From NCBI RefSeq assembly GCF_000721705.1, contig NZ_JOJL01000012.1, forward strand, positions 68,750 to 132,749: a stretch of 64,000 nt of DNA, given 5' to 3'. Numbering within the stretch: the stretch's first letter is position 1; each line of letters begins with the position of its first letter. Shown piece after piece: positions 41,375-49,398 of this stretch. Source of the DNA: Actinoplanes subtropicus. GTDB lineage: Bacteria; Actinomycetota; Actinomycetes; Mycobacteriales; Micromonosporaceae. Both the position numbers and the translations under genes were made by a program. Under the pieces are notes generated by a model. It did not search any database and was not told where the DNA came from. It worked only from the letters and a program-made list of their open reading frames with translations.

Positions 41375-43480
41375 ATGGATGGTTTACTGATGTGTGCGCC
41401 GGCGGGATCAGCCGGCCCGCACTCTCCGCCGAATCGATCGTCGGTTCATTCGTACAGAAGCGCAAATGAGTATCTGTCGGCCGGAGAGCGAGCACGTGGG
41501 CACAACTTTCTCCTCGAGCCCGGGCCGGGCCGGATCGCCGGATTCTTTCCCGGCCTCGGCAGCCGAACTGCCTACCGAAGTCTCGGCACCTCGCTGCTGG
41601 ACAGCAACGTCCCCGAGGTCGTCGCCGTCTACCGCGCGGGAGCACTGGCGTCGGGCTTCGCGGACCGGCCGGAGACACTCGCGATCACGCCGGAGAACCT
41701 GCCCGCCGGGAAGATGGCCCGGCAGGGATTCATCGGGGCCGCGATGACGGTGCACAACCTCGCGCTCGAGGCATACCTGCGCGCCGAGGCCAAGCGGCAT
41801 GGCGTGCCTCTCACCCCGGTCGCGTACACCGGGGAGAGCCTTGGCATGGTCGCGGCGGCCGTCGCCGCCGGCTCGTTGTCGGTGGTGGACGGCGTCAAGA
41901 TCGCGCGGGCTTTCACGCCGCTGTCTCTCACGGCCGCCGAAGGTCTCGTCTCCGGCGAGCCGATCGTTCAGGAGGCCATCGCCTACCTGCCCGACTCTGC
42001 CCGCGGGCAAAGCCTGGTGGACGAGCCCTTTCACGTCTTGGCTCTGCGGGGCAGTCCCGAAGACCTCAGCGACATCCTCGGCCGTATCGCGAAAAGCTAC
42101 TCGAAGTCGGACGTGGAAGTGCACAAGCTCTACTCGATCCGGCAGACGAACGTCTACGTCCGTGCCGCGGTCCGAGTCGGGTTCGATGAATTGATGTCCG
42201 GCGTCCCGGCGATCGAAATCCGGGAGCTGAAGCCCCCCACCACGTTTCTCGCCCATTCGGCGCGGATGGGTGTGGTCCGGAAGGCCCTTGCCCGGTTCAT
42301 CGCCGAGAACGGGATCGTCTTCGGCGAGCCGCGAGTCCCGGTGGTCGCGAACAACGCCGCCGGCGTGCTCACCACGGCCACCGAGATACGTGACGCCATC
42401 CTGGCCATGACCAACGAGATCATGGCGTCCCGGGCGACTGCGGAGACGCTGGACGCTCTGCGGCCCGACCTGATTGTCGAGCTGGGACCGGGTGGCAAGT
42501 CCGTTCAGCTGTTGCTCGACAACGACGTCGAGTCCCCGGTGATGGCGTACACGGGCGACCGGGTGGAAACGAATGCGATTCTTCGCCCGATAGAGCTGGT
42601 CAATACTCTGAAGGCGGAGCTGGCGCACCTGCACGCCGGCGGGCAGCTGACGTCCCGCCACCACGACCTGCTCCGCGACGTCTTCCGGGAGGCCGCCGCC
42701 AACCCTTTCGGTGTGCAGTACCTGCTCCGCACGATGACCGGCGTGATCGCGGGCGAGATGCTCCATCCGGAACGGCATGAGGTTCCCGGGTTCTCGCGAC
42801 TTCTCGAAATCTTCCAGCACACCTATGCCCACCGCGACCGGATCGACATCATCGGCGGCGAGCTGGTCGCCCAGGCCCGGCTCAAGAAGCAGATCGTGGG
42901 GCCACCCGACCGCCTGGGCCGGGCGTATACCGAGCTGATGGTGCTCGATGCCGACGGCGTCGCGTCGGGCCGGAGCCTGATCACGGCCGACACGGCCGAG
43001 GCCGTGGTCTTTCATTTCAGCCGGCCGTCCGACCTCGAGGCCGTCGACCTGGTTCGCGGCCTGCGGTCGGTGGGGGAGACGGAGCCGTCCGTCTGCCGGA
43101 TCTACAACGAGATCATGCGGCTCGATCCCGATCGGCCGGGCACGGCGGCCGAGCACTGGGAGATCGCCCATCTGGTGTACCAGCACACGCTGTTCCAGAT
43201 CTTCCGCCAGCATCGCCCGGCCCTGTTCGCGCAGAACGACTGCTATCTCGAAGGCAGCGACCCGATGGGGTGGCTCGTCGCTCTCGCCGCCTCCGGAGCG
43301 GCTCCCCTCACGAGCGTCGCGCGGTTGTACCGGGCGTACCTCGGCGCCGATGCCACCAGCGTGCTGAATCAAGCACTTTCCTCGCTCACGGATGCCGCCA
43401 TCCCGGTCATCTCGCCCGACGGCGTCCCCGTACAGCTCAAGAAGGATCTGGAGACCGCTACCCGTGTCATCTTCGGTTGA
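41375..43480 (+). CDS. Acyltransferase (FabD/PKS AT type) with long C-terminal extension
   Basis: A 701-residue protein. Residues ~48-400 form an acyl-carrier-protein acyltransferase domain: GFFPGLGSRTAYRSLG at the start, nucleophile elbow YTGESLGMVAAAVAAG (Ser155), catalytic His in FLAHSARMG (His294), and VELGPGGKSV near the end. The C-terminal 300 residues have no firm family; LVYQHTLFQIFRQHRPALFA then EGSDPMGWLVALAASGAAPL echoes the elbow of a second, degenerate AT domain. No ketosynthase or carrier protein is nearby, so it would act in trans. ATG at 41375 starts a ~45-residue unconserved leader; the gene has a more relaxed codon use than its neighbours. It overlaps the next gene by 17 bases. 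Confidence 0.75.
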   Translation: MDGLLMCAPAGSAGPHSPPNRSSVHSYRSANEYLSAGERARGHNFLLEPGPGRIAGFFPGLGSRTAYRSLGTSLLDSNVPEVVAVYRAGALASGFADRPETLAITPENLPAGKMARQGFIGAAMTVHNLALEAYLRAEAKRHGVPLTPVAYTGESLGMVAAAVAAGSLSVVDGVKIARAFTPLSLTAAEGLVSGEPIVQEAIAYLPDSARGQSLVDEPFHVLALRGSPEDLSDILGRIAKSYSKSDVEVHKLYSIRQTNVYVRAAVRVGFDELMSGVPAIEIRELKPPTTFLAHSARMGVVRKALARFIAENGIVFGEPRVPVVANNAAGVLTTATEIRDAILAMTNEIMASRATAETLDALRPDLIVELGPGGKSVQLLLDNDVESPVMAYTGDRVETNAILRPIELVNTLKAELAHLHAGGQLTSRHHDLLRDVFREAAANPFGVQYLLRTMTGVIAGEMLHPERHEVPGFSRLLEIFQHTYAHRDRIDIIGGELVAQARLKKQIVGPPDRLGRAYTELMVLDADGVASGRSLITADTAEAVVFHFSRPSDLEAVDLVRGLRSVGETEPSVCRIYNEIMRLDPDRPGTAAEHWEIAHLVYQHTLFQIFRQHRPALFAQNDCYLEGSDPMGWLVALAASGAAPLTSVARLYRAYLGADATSVLNQALSSLTDAAIPVISPDGVPVQLKKDLETATRVIFG

Positions 43481-45152
43481 TGTCGTTCTCGATTCCAACG
43501 CCCGCAGCATTCACCTCAACGGAGACTGTCAGATCTTCTCACTCGGCTCCGTTCTCGACCCGGCGCGGATCAATCTGGGAGACCATCGGCCGCGGGTCGT
43601 ATCCGTCCTGTCGCCGGCGGACATTCGGAGAAGGCGTCTCAACCCCGCGCTCGATGCCTTCGAGGAACGGTCGGTACTGCGGCTCACCGTCGAGAACGAA
43701 CGCGTCCATCGCCACGCCCGGGCCCGTCGCCTGCTGAGCACCACCGTCTTCGCCTACATCCACTGCGGGGAAACGGTGGTCGGCTTCGGCGAAGGCGGCA
43801 GCGAGTCCATGACGATCTTCGTCCGGAAGGACGGCGAGGCCGGGATCACGGTCCGCAAGATTCTCAGCGAGGCCCTGACAACGGCCCGCTGGGACCCGGA
43901 CGGCGTGGGCGTCATGCTGCCGCCGTTCGCGAAAGCACACCGGCAGGCCCAGTATCTCCACGCGTTGCCGCCGTCCGTCCGGGAGTTCTTCCCCGCCGTA
44001 CACGACGTCATCGAGCGGGACATTCCGATCCCACCGCGAGGGAGAACCACTGTCTGGGCGTCCCACCGCGAGGTCATCTACGAGATGAGCTACGTGCCGG
44101 GGGAGGAAGTCAGTCGCTACGTCGCGAGATGCTCGCCGCCGCCCGCGGTGATCGCGCGGCTGTACGAGCAGATCCACCGGCTGCTTCACGAGAAGGTGCA
44201 CAGCTTCGGCCGCACTCCCGCTCCGGGACCGACGGTCGATGTCTCGTACCTGCGGAAAATCGAGGATCGGCTCGGCCTCTGCCGGGCCACCGCACCGATG
44301 ACGTTCGGCCCGGACCTGCTGGACAGCGAACGCATCGTGATCAACGGCGTGTCCTACCTCAACTCGTCGACGCTGCTCGCGCGGTTTCGGTCCCGGCCGG
44401 ACTTCCTCCGCGTGCTGGAGCCGCGGTTTCACTCGCTCGTCATGGGCGACACGAATACCGAGAACATCAAGCTGACCGACACCACCCCGCTGGAAAACGC
44501 CCGCCGGCTCATCGAGGCGGGCGCTTCCCGCGACGCGATCGACCGGGCGCTCGCGGCCATCACGTACGAGTCGACGGGTATCACCTTCCTGGACCCGCGG
44601 GCGATCGGCTTCCAGGGCGAAGGCGGCGAGACCCGGGACGACCCGATGTACGACAACAAGCCGTGGCACAACTCGATCGGTCACTACGACGAGATCCACG
44701 CCGAACATTTCTCGATGCGGGTACGCGGCGGACCCACGCCCCAGGTGGACATCGAGTTCGTCCCCGGAAATCCGTACCAGGCTGCCTACCGGGTCCGGGA
44801 CGTCACGGTGCACGGGGAAGCCGTCGACGAGTCGGCACCGCGGGGCATGGAGGACTACTTCAAGCGCGTCATGACCGACGTGTACGACCTCGGCAACCCG
44901 GAATCGCCCTGTCTGCGTGACGATCCGTACTGGCTGATCCGTTTCGTCTTCATCATGGGCGCGCACTTCACCGCGATGCCGCCATTCCACTTCCACGCCG
45001 AAATGAATGGCACCCTGCGCGACACATACCACGCCCAACGCCGGCCCGTTGCGATCTACTGCGAAGGTGTCAAATGGCTGAACTGGGCCCTCGAAATGCT
45101 GGAGGGAACGAGGACGGAATTCCTGGGGATCCGTGTTCCGTCGTTGCCCTGA
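43464..45152 (+). CDS. APH/capsule-type phosphotransferase-like protein
   Basis: A 562-residue protein of uncertain substrate. The C-terminal half has kinase-like motifs of the aminoglycoside-phosphotransferase fold: SLVMGDTNTENIKLTD (Asp329, Asn334, catalytic-loop type) and TFLDPRAIGFQ (Asp377, metal-binding type), followed by DPMYDNKPWHNSIGHYDEIH. The same order occurs in phosphotransferases of capsule and sugar-phosphate loci. The N-terminal ~190 residues look like a separate beta-rich domain. GTG at 43464 lies inside the acyltransferase 3' end, so translation is coupled. A sugar or alcohol kinase role is inferred, not shown. Confidence 0.6.
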   Translation: MSSSVDVVLDSNARSIHLNGDCQIFSLGSVLDPARINLGDHRPRVVSVLSPADIRRRRLNPALDAFEERSVLRLTVENERVHRHARARRLLSTTVFAYIHCGETVVGFGEGGSESMTIFVRKDGEAGITVRKILSEALTTARWDPDGVGVMLPPFAKAHRQAQYLHALPPSVREFFPAVHDVIERDIPIPPRGRTTVWASHREVIYEMSYVPGEEVSRYVARCSPPPAVIARLYEQIHRLLHEKVHSFGRTPAPGPTVDVSYLRKIEDRLGLCRATAPMTFGPDLLDSERIVINGVSYLNSSTLLARFRSRPDFLRVLEPRFHSLVMGDTNTENIKLTDTTPLENARRLIEAGASRDAIDRALAAITYESTGITFLDPRAIGFQGEGGETRDDPMYDNKPWHNSIGHYDEIHAEHFSMRVRGGPTPQVDIEFVPGNPYQAAYRVRDVTVHGEAVDESAPRGMEDYFKRVMTDVYDLGNPESPCLRDDPYWLIRFVFIMGAHFTAMPPFHFHAEMNGTLRDTYHAQRRPVAIYCEGVKWLNWALEMLEGTRTEFLGIRVPSLP

Positions 45153-45183
45153 AGACCGAGTCGGGAAAGAGGAAGGCAAGTCC

Positions 45184-46662
45184 ATGAAGATTTCGCCGCT
45201 CACGCCGCGGGTGCACGGACTGAATGAGCTGTCGACCGAATCACGGATCATTTCGACGCCCTGGAGCCGGATGGTGCGGGGCATCGGACTCGGGCAATAC
45301 CCCATCGACTACGACCCGGCGATCGCCGGGCACCTCCGGGACACCTTCGATCAATTGATCGGCAAGGTGCCGCCGTCCGACTTCTACACGCTGTTCTGCC
45401 GGGCCCTGACCGACTTCGTCCTGAGGGTGACGGACCCTGCCATGGTGTTCGGCCCGGCGCAGATCGAGCAGGCGGTCGGTCCCCTGGTGGAAGCCGCCCG
45501 GGCCGAGAAGAACCCGTACTACCGGCTGCTGGCCGGCTGCCTCGTCATCGACGCCTGGGCCAAGCTCGACCTCGATGCCTCGCTGCTGGTCAACGCCGAA
45601 CTGGACTTCCCAGCGGAGATCTTGGACCTGGCCGCCGGCATCGCGCCGGACCAGATCAACGATGACAACCGAGGCCGGCACGGTGACTACGAACGCATCT
45701 CCGCCTACACCGCGGTCTTCCTGGCCCTCGGCCAGATCGGGCTGAAGGACCGGCTGGTCACCGACGAGCGAAACTACATCGTCGAGGCACTCGACCTGTT
45801 GCAGAACGTCCCGGCACCGTTCTACCGGGGCCGGGGTGGTTCGATGCTGCTCTCGGTGGTCGCGCTGCTCGGTTACGACAAGTACATCTTCGACGGCGAC
45901 CGCGACTACATGAAGGAGACCCTGGACTATCTTGCCCGGGCGGACGAACTTCAGATCTTTCCGTCCCTCCCGCAAGAGATCGCGGTTGCCTGGGCGAAGG
46001 TCTATCCGCTGCTGACCATGCTCAACGCCATAGCCACCGGCGGCCGGGCCGAGTATCTCCACGACCCGATCGACTGGTTGGCCGAGGCGAAGTCGCTGCT
46101 GGCCGACATTCCATCGGCGGAGCGCAGCCACATGAGTCAGTACTACATCGTCGCCCTCCACAACCTGGGCCGCCTGCGGGACGAGTTGCCCGACCTGGAT
46201 GCCTACGTGGCGGAGGTCGTGGCCGAACTGGACGTGGTGGACCCGGGGGCCGACTTCTTCACCAGCGGCATCGCCTATCCGTACATCATCGAGGCGGCGA
46301 TGCTCGCCGGTCGGCTCGACCTGATCCCGCAGGAGGCACTCGACCGCATGGTCGATTCCTTCGCGGACTTGGAGCGAACCGCCGTCGACCGGGCCAACCG
46401 GGCCTTTCCCGTCAGTTATGCGCTGAACATTTTGGGCGAGATCGGCGCCGCCGACATGGTCTTCACTCCTCGATCCCGGTACGGCGGCATCTCGGCGATG
46501 AACTGGGTGATCGATCGCATTTCCGACGGTGCGCAAGAAGAAGGCACCAAGCTTTACCTGCTCAACCATGCCCTGGTCAGCTACGCGCTGCGGCTGCGTG
46601 GCACCGGCGCCAGGGAAACGGAGCTGTTCCGGGACTTCGATTTCCGGTTGGCGCCCCAGTGA
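45184..46662 (+). CDS. All-alpha protein of unknown function in the orphan operon
   Basis: A 492-residue, almost wholly helical protein. ATG at 45184 is preceded by GAGGAAGG. I do not recognise the family. Visible features are a Trp/Tyr-rich N-terminus (STPWSRMVRGIGLGQYPIDY), an acidic stretch APDQINDDNRGRHGDYERIS, helical pairs around FLALGQIGLKDRLVTDERNY and GGSMLLSVVALLGYDKYIFD, and ISAMNWVIDRISDGAQEEGT near the end. The repeating helix pairs are compatible with an alpha/alpha toroid as in prenyltransferase-like or glycosidase folds, but no catalytic signature is present. It has no signal peptide. Confidence 0.6.
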   Translation: MKISPLTPRVHGLNELSTESRIISTPWSRMVRGIGLGQYPIDYDPAIAGHLRDTFDQLIGKVPPSDFYTLFCRALTDFVLRVTDPAMVFGPAQIEQAVGPLVEAARAEKNPYYRLLAGCLVIDAWAKLDLDASLLVNAELDFPAEILDLAAGIAPDQINDDNRGRHGDYERISAYTAVFLALGQIGLKDRLVTDERNYIVEALDLLQNVPAPFYRGRGGSMLLSVVALLGYDKYIFDGDRDYMKETLDYLARADELQIFPSLPQEIAVAWAKVYPLLTMLNAIATGGRAEYLHDPIDWLAEAKSLLADIPSAERSHMSQYYIVALHNLGRLRDELPDLDAYVAEVVAELDVVDPGADFFTSGIAYPYIIEAAMLAGRLDLIPQEALDRMVDSFADLERTAVDRANRAFPVSYALNILGEIGAADMVFTPRSRYGGISAMNWVIDRISDGAQEEGTKLYLLNHALVSYALRLRGTGARETELFRDFDFRLAPQ

Positions 46663-46694
46663 TTCACGAATCCCATTTCCCGAAAGGAATCTCA

Positions 46695-47804
46695 ATGACC
46701 GTGCCATCCGCCGGGCGATCGGAACCGCTGGGTGTGGGAATCGTCGGGTTGGGCAGCGAACGCGGGTGGGCGGCCGGCGCGCACCTTCCCGCTCTGCGGG
46801 CCGTGGAAGGTTTCGAAGTGCGGGGCCTGGTCGCCTCGACACCGGAAACGGCACGGCGATCGGCCGCGAAGCACGGCGTGCCGCTGATCTTCGACGACGT
46901 CTCGGCCCTCGCCGCCCACCCCGACATCGACCTGGTGGTCGTCGCGGTGAAGGTACCCCACCACCGGGAGCTGATCGTTCCGGCGCTGGAAGCGGGCACC
47001 ATGGTGCTGAGCGAGTGGCCGCTGGCCCGCACTCTGACCGAAGCGGAGGATCTGGCGGAATTGGCCGCGAAGCGCGAAACCCGTACGGCGGTGGGTCTTC
47101 AGTCGCGTTCCGCTCCAGCCATCCGCTACCTGCGCGACCTGATCGCCGAGGGGTACGTCGGTGAGGTGCTGTCGACCAGCATGATCGGTTCGGGCGACGC
47201 CTGGGGACCTACCACATCGGGGCGAAACGTCTACGCCCTCGATCGCGACAACGGCGCCACGATGCTGACGATTCCCCTGGGGCACGCCCTCGACGCGCTG
47301 GTCACCTGCCTGTCAGGGTTCGCGTCGCTGACCGCGACCACGGCCACGCGCCGCACCGGCGTAGTGGTCGGGGACACCGGCGAGACGGCACCGCAGACCG
47401 CTGAGGACCAGATCGCGATCACCGGCGTCCTGCAGACCGGCGCCGTCGCCTCGGTGCACTACCGCGGTGGCACCAGCCGAGCCACCAACCTCCTCTGGGA
47501 GATCAACGGCACCGACGGCGACCTGGTGGTCTCCGGCGACTCCGGACACGTCCAGTTCGGCCGCATCACCTTGCGCGGTGGGCGGGGCAACGACACCACC
47601 CTGTCCGAGCTTCCGGTGCCGCCCCGGTACACCGACGGACTTTCGGTGAGCGGGCCCGGCTCGGCGGTGGAACACGCGTACCGGCAGCTCCGGGCGGACA
47701 TTGACGCCAGTACGGTTACCGTGCCCGACTTCGCCGCCGCCGTCAGCCATCATCGCCTGCTGGACCGCGTCACTCGGGCGGCCTCCACGGGCACCCGCCA
47801 ATAG
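46695..47804 (+). CDS. Gfo/Idh/MocA-family oxidoreductase
   Basis: A 369-residue NAD(P)-dependent oxidoreductase. The N-terminal Rossmann domain opens GVGIVGLGSERGWAAGAHLP and contains IDLVVVAVKVPHHRELIVPA and LSEWPLARTLTEAEDLAELA (in place of the classic EKP motif it has EWP). The C-terminal domain has TIPLGHALDALVTCLSGF, where the His fits the catalytic position. EWPL and the overall layout resemble the Gal80/galactose-dehydrogenase-like branch. ATG at 46695 follows AAAGGA. It is the fourth gene of the orphan operon, suggesting that a sugar or cyclitol is oxidised. Confidence 0.85.
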   Translation: MTVPSAGRSEPLGVGIVGLGSERGWAAGAHLPALRAVEGFEVRGLVASTPETARRSAAKHGVPLIFDDVSALAAHPDIDLVVVAVKVPHHRELIVPALEAGTMVLSEWPLARTLTEAEDLAELAAKRETRTAVGLQSRSAPAIRYLRDLIAEGYVGEVLSTSMIGSGDAWGPTTSGRNVYALDRDNGATMLTIPLGHALDALVTCLSGFASLTATTATRRTGVVVGDTGETAPQTAEDQIAITGVLQTGAVASVHYRGGTSRATNLLWEINGTDGDLVVSGDSGHVQFGRITLRGGRGNDTTLSELPVPPRYTDGLSVSGPGSAVEHAYRQLRADIDASTVTVPDFAAAVSHHRLLDRVTRAASTGTRQ

Positions 47805-47987
47805 GCAGCCCCGCCATCGCGATCGGCGCGCGGGCGACGGGTTTCTTCAGGAAGGCCGGGAGGGCGGGCCCCGTTGCGGCTGGGCGCGCACTCGCCGACG
47901 ATCTCAGTGCGGAGTACTGGAGAGGTCCGTCCTTTCCGGACGACGCGCTCGTAGGGGCACCGATCCAATCAGGCGGAGGGATGTTTC

Positions 47988-48362
47988 GTGGCGGACGTGG
48001 TGATAGCGCGGCTCTACGCCGATGAGGCAGGCGAATCGCACTTCGGCACCTGGGAATGGCCCGCGACGGAGACCGCGTTCGCGCCACCGGCGCCACCCGT
48101 GGAGGTCGCCGAGCCGGTCCCGGCCGAACGAGTGCTCATGCTCCGGACGCCGGCCGGATGGCACGGCGACCTGCACCCGGCGCCGCGACGGCAGTTGATG
48201 GTGGTGGTCGCGGGCTCGATGGAGGCGACTGCCAGTGACGGCGAGACGCGCTTGTTCACCCCGGGCAGCGCGATCCTGCTCGAGGACACAACGGGCCGGG
48301 GCCACAGCTCACGTACGGTCGGCGGCGAGGTCCTGATCGCGGTGACCCAGCTCAGCGACTGA
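47988..48362 (+). CDS. Small cupin-fold protein
   Basis: A 124-residue protein with a single cupin barrel in its second half: DLHPAPRRQLMVVVAGSMEA and TPGSAILLEDTTGRGHSSRT, the latter with the C-terminal His of the metal motif. The N-terminal 45 residues are Pro/Ala-rich. GTG at 47988 is chosen for AGGCGGAGGG 7 bases upstream. It is 183 bp after the Gfo/Idh gene and may be a late member of the operon or separate. Isomerase or dioxygenase activity is possible in the fold; none is assigned. Confidence 0.7.
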   Translation: MADVVIARLYADEAGESHFGTWEWPATETAFAPPAPPVEVAEPVPAERVLMLRTPAGWHGDLHPAPRRQLMVVVAGSMEATASDGETRLFTPGSAILLEDTTGRGHSSRTVGGEVLIAVTQLSD

Positions 48363-48393
48363 GATCGGCTGTCGCCACGTTTCGGGGCGTACG

Positions 48394-49299
48394 TCAGCAG
48401 TAGCCGGGGCCGCCGTAGAAGAACGTTCGGTTGGAGGGGGCCATGTACATCGAGTAGTAGTCGGGGCTCGCGGTCGCCGGCTGGACCAGGGAGGTGAGGC
48501 TGGTCGCGGACGCGCCGTTGATCAGCGTGGCCGAGCCGAAGTAGGCGGCCGGCAGCGCGGCCTTGCTGCCCGGGGTGCCCGTACCCATGTCGGTGCACGG
48601 CTTTTCGGTCGCGGAGGCGACCTCGCCGAAGACCTGGACCTGGTCGGTGCTGGTGAAATCGGTGACTGCCGGGCTCGCGCCGGTCCACAGGGTGGCCGGG
48701 AACCAGCCGATCAGGGCGCCGTCGTAGTAGACGCCCCAGTTCGGGCCGTTGGCGTCGTCGGCGTTGTAGTGGATTTCGAACTTCTTCGCGGTGAGGGCTG
48801 GCAGGACGTCGCCCACCTTCACCGTGGCCGAGTCGGCGGCGACCCAGCCGCAGCCGTTGTAGCAGGTCGCCACGCCGTTGACCCAGTGGTAGACGAACAG
48901 GTGCGGCAGGCCGTCGCCCCACACGAAGTTGTCGACGGTCCAGCCGACCTCGATCATCTGCCGTAGGTCGTTGCTCTTCTTGATCACGGCGATCTCGCCC
49001 AGCGAGTGGGCGTCCTGCGCGTCGACCGTGGGCTGCGCGATGTAGACGTTCGCCCAGACGCCGGTGCCGACGACGTCCTGCAGGCCGTCGTTGTAGGAGT
49101 AGTAGTTGCCGCTCGCGGTCAGGGCGGCGGCCACCTTCGCGGTCGACTTCCCGGCGGTCGTCGGTGGGGCGCCCTTGGGGGCGTACGTCCCGGTGGTCGG
49201 GGTGCCATTGTCGGCCCGGGCCGGCGCGGGAAAGGCGAGCAGCGCGAGGATGACGCCGGAGGCGGCGACCAGCCGCCGAGGACCGCGGAAAGAGGACAC
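48394..49299 (-). CDS. Secreted neprosin-domain protein
   Basis: A 301-residue exported protein with a signal peptide (LVAASGVILALLAFPAPARA). The rest matches the neprosin/DUF239 domain first known as a plant prolyl endopeptidase: TGVWANVYIAQPTVDAQDAH, SLGEIAVIKKSNDLRQMIEV, GWTVDNFVWGDGLPHLFVYH and WVNGVATCYNGCGWV. Plant neprosin is a glutamic peptidase; whether the two catalytic Glu are kept here could not be settled by eye. GTG at 49299 starts the signal. It converges on the cupin gene. Confidence 0.8.
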   Translation of the reverse strand: MSSFRGPRRLVAASGVILALLAFPAPARADNGTPTTGTYAPKGAPPTTAGKSTAKVAAALTASGNYYSYNDGLQDVVGTGVWANVYIAQPTVDAQDAHSLGEIAVIKKSNDLRQMIEVGWTVDNFVWGDGLPHLFVYHWVNGVATCYNGCGWVAADSATVKVGDVLPALTAKKFEIHYNADDANGPNWGVYYDGALIGWFPATLWTGASPAVTDFTSTDQVQVFGEVASATEKPCTDMGTGTPGSKAALPAAYFGSATLINGASATSLTSLVQPATASPDYYSMYMAPSNRTFFYGGPGYC

Positions 49300-49340
49300 G
49301 CGCGGACCGTACTCGCCCGCATTGACCTGTGCAAATGGTG

Positions 49341-49373
49341 GTGGCGGCCCGCCGGGGGGAAGCGGGCCGCCAC
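49341..49373 (-). terminator. Terminator hairpin after the GH54 gene
   Basis: GTGGCGGCCCGC (49341-49352) pairs perfectly with GCGGGCCGCCAC (49362-49373) over a 9-base loop, 25 bases past the stop of the arabinofuranosidase gene on the minus strand and just before the neprosin gene start. Confidence 0.75.
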
Positions 49374-49398
49374 GCTCATCCGGAACGCGCCGGCCGGA

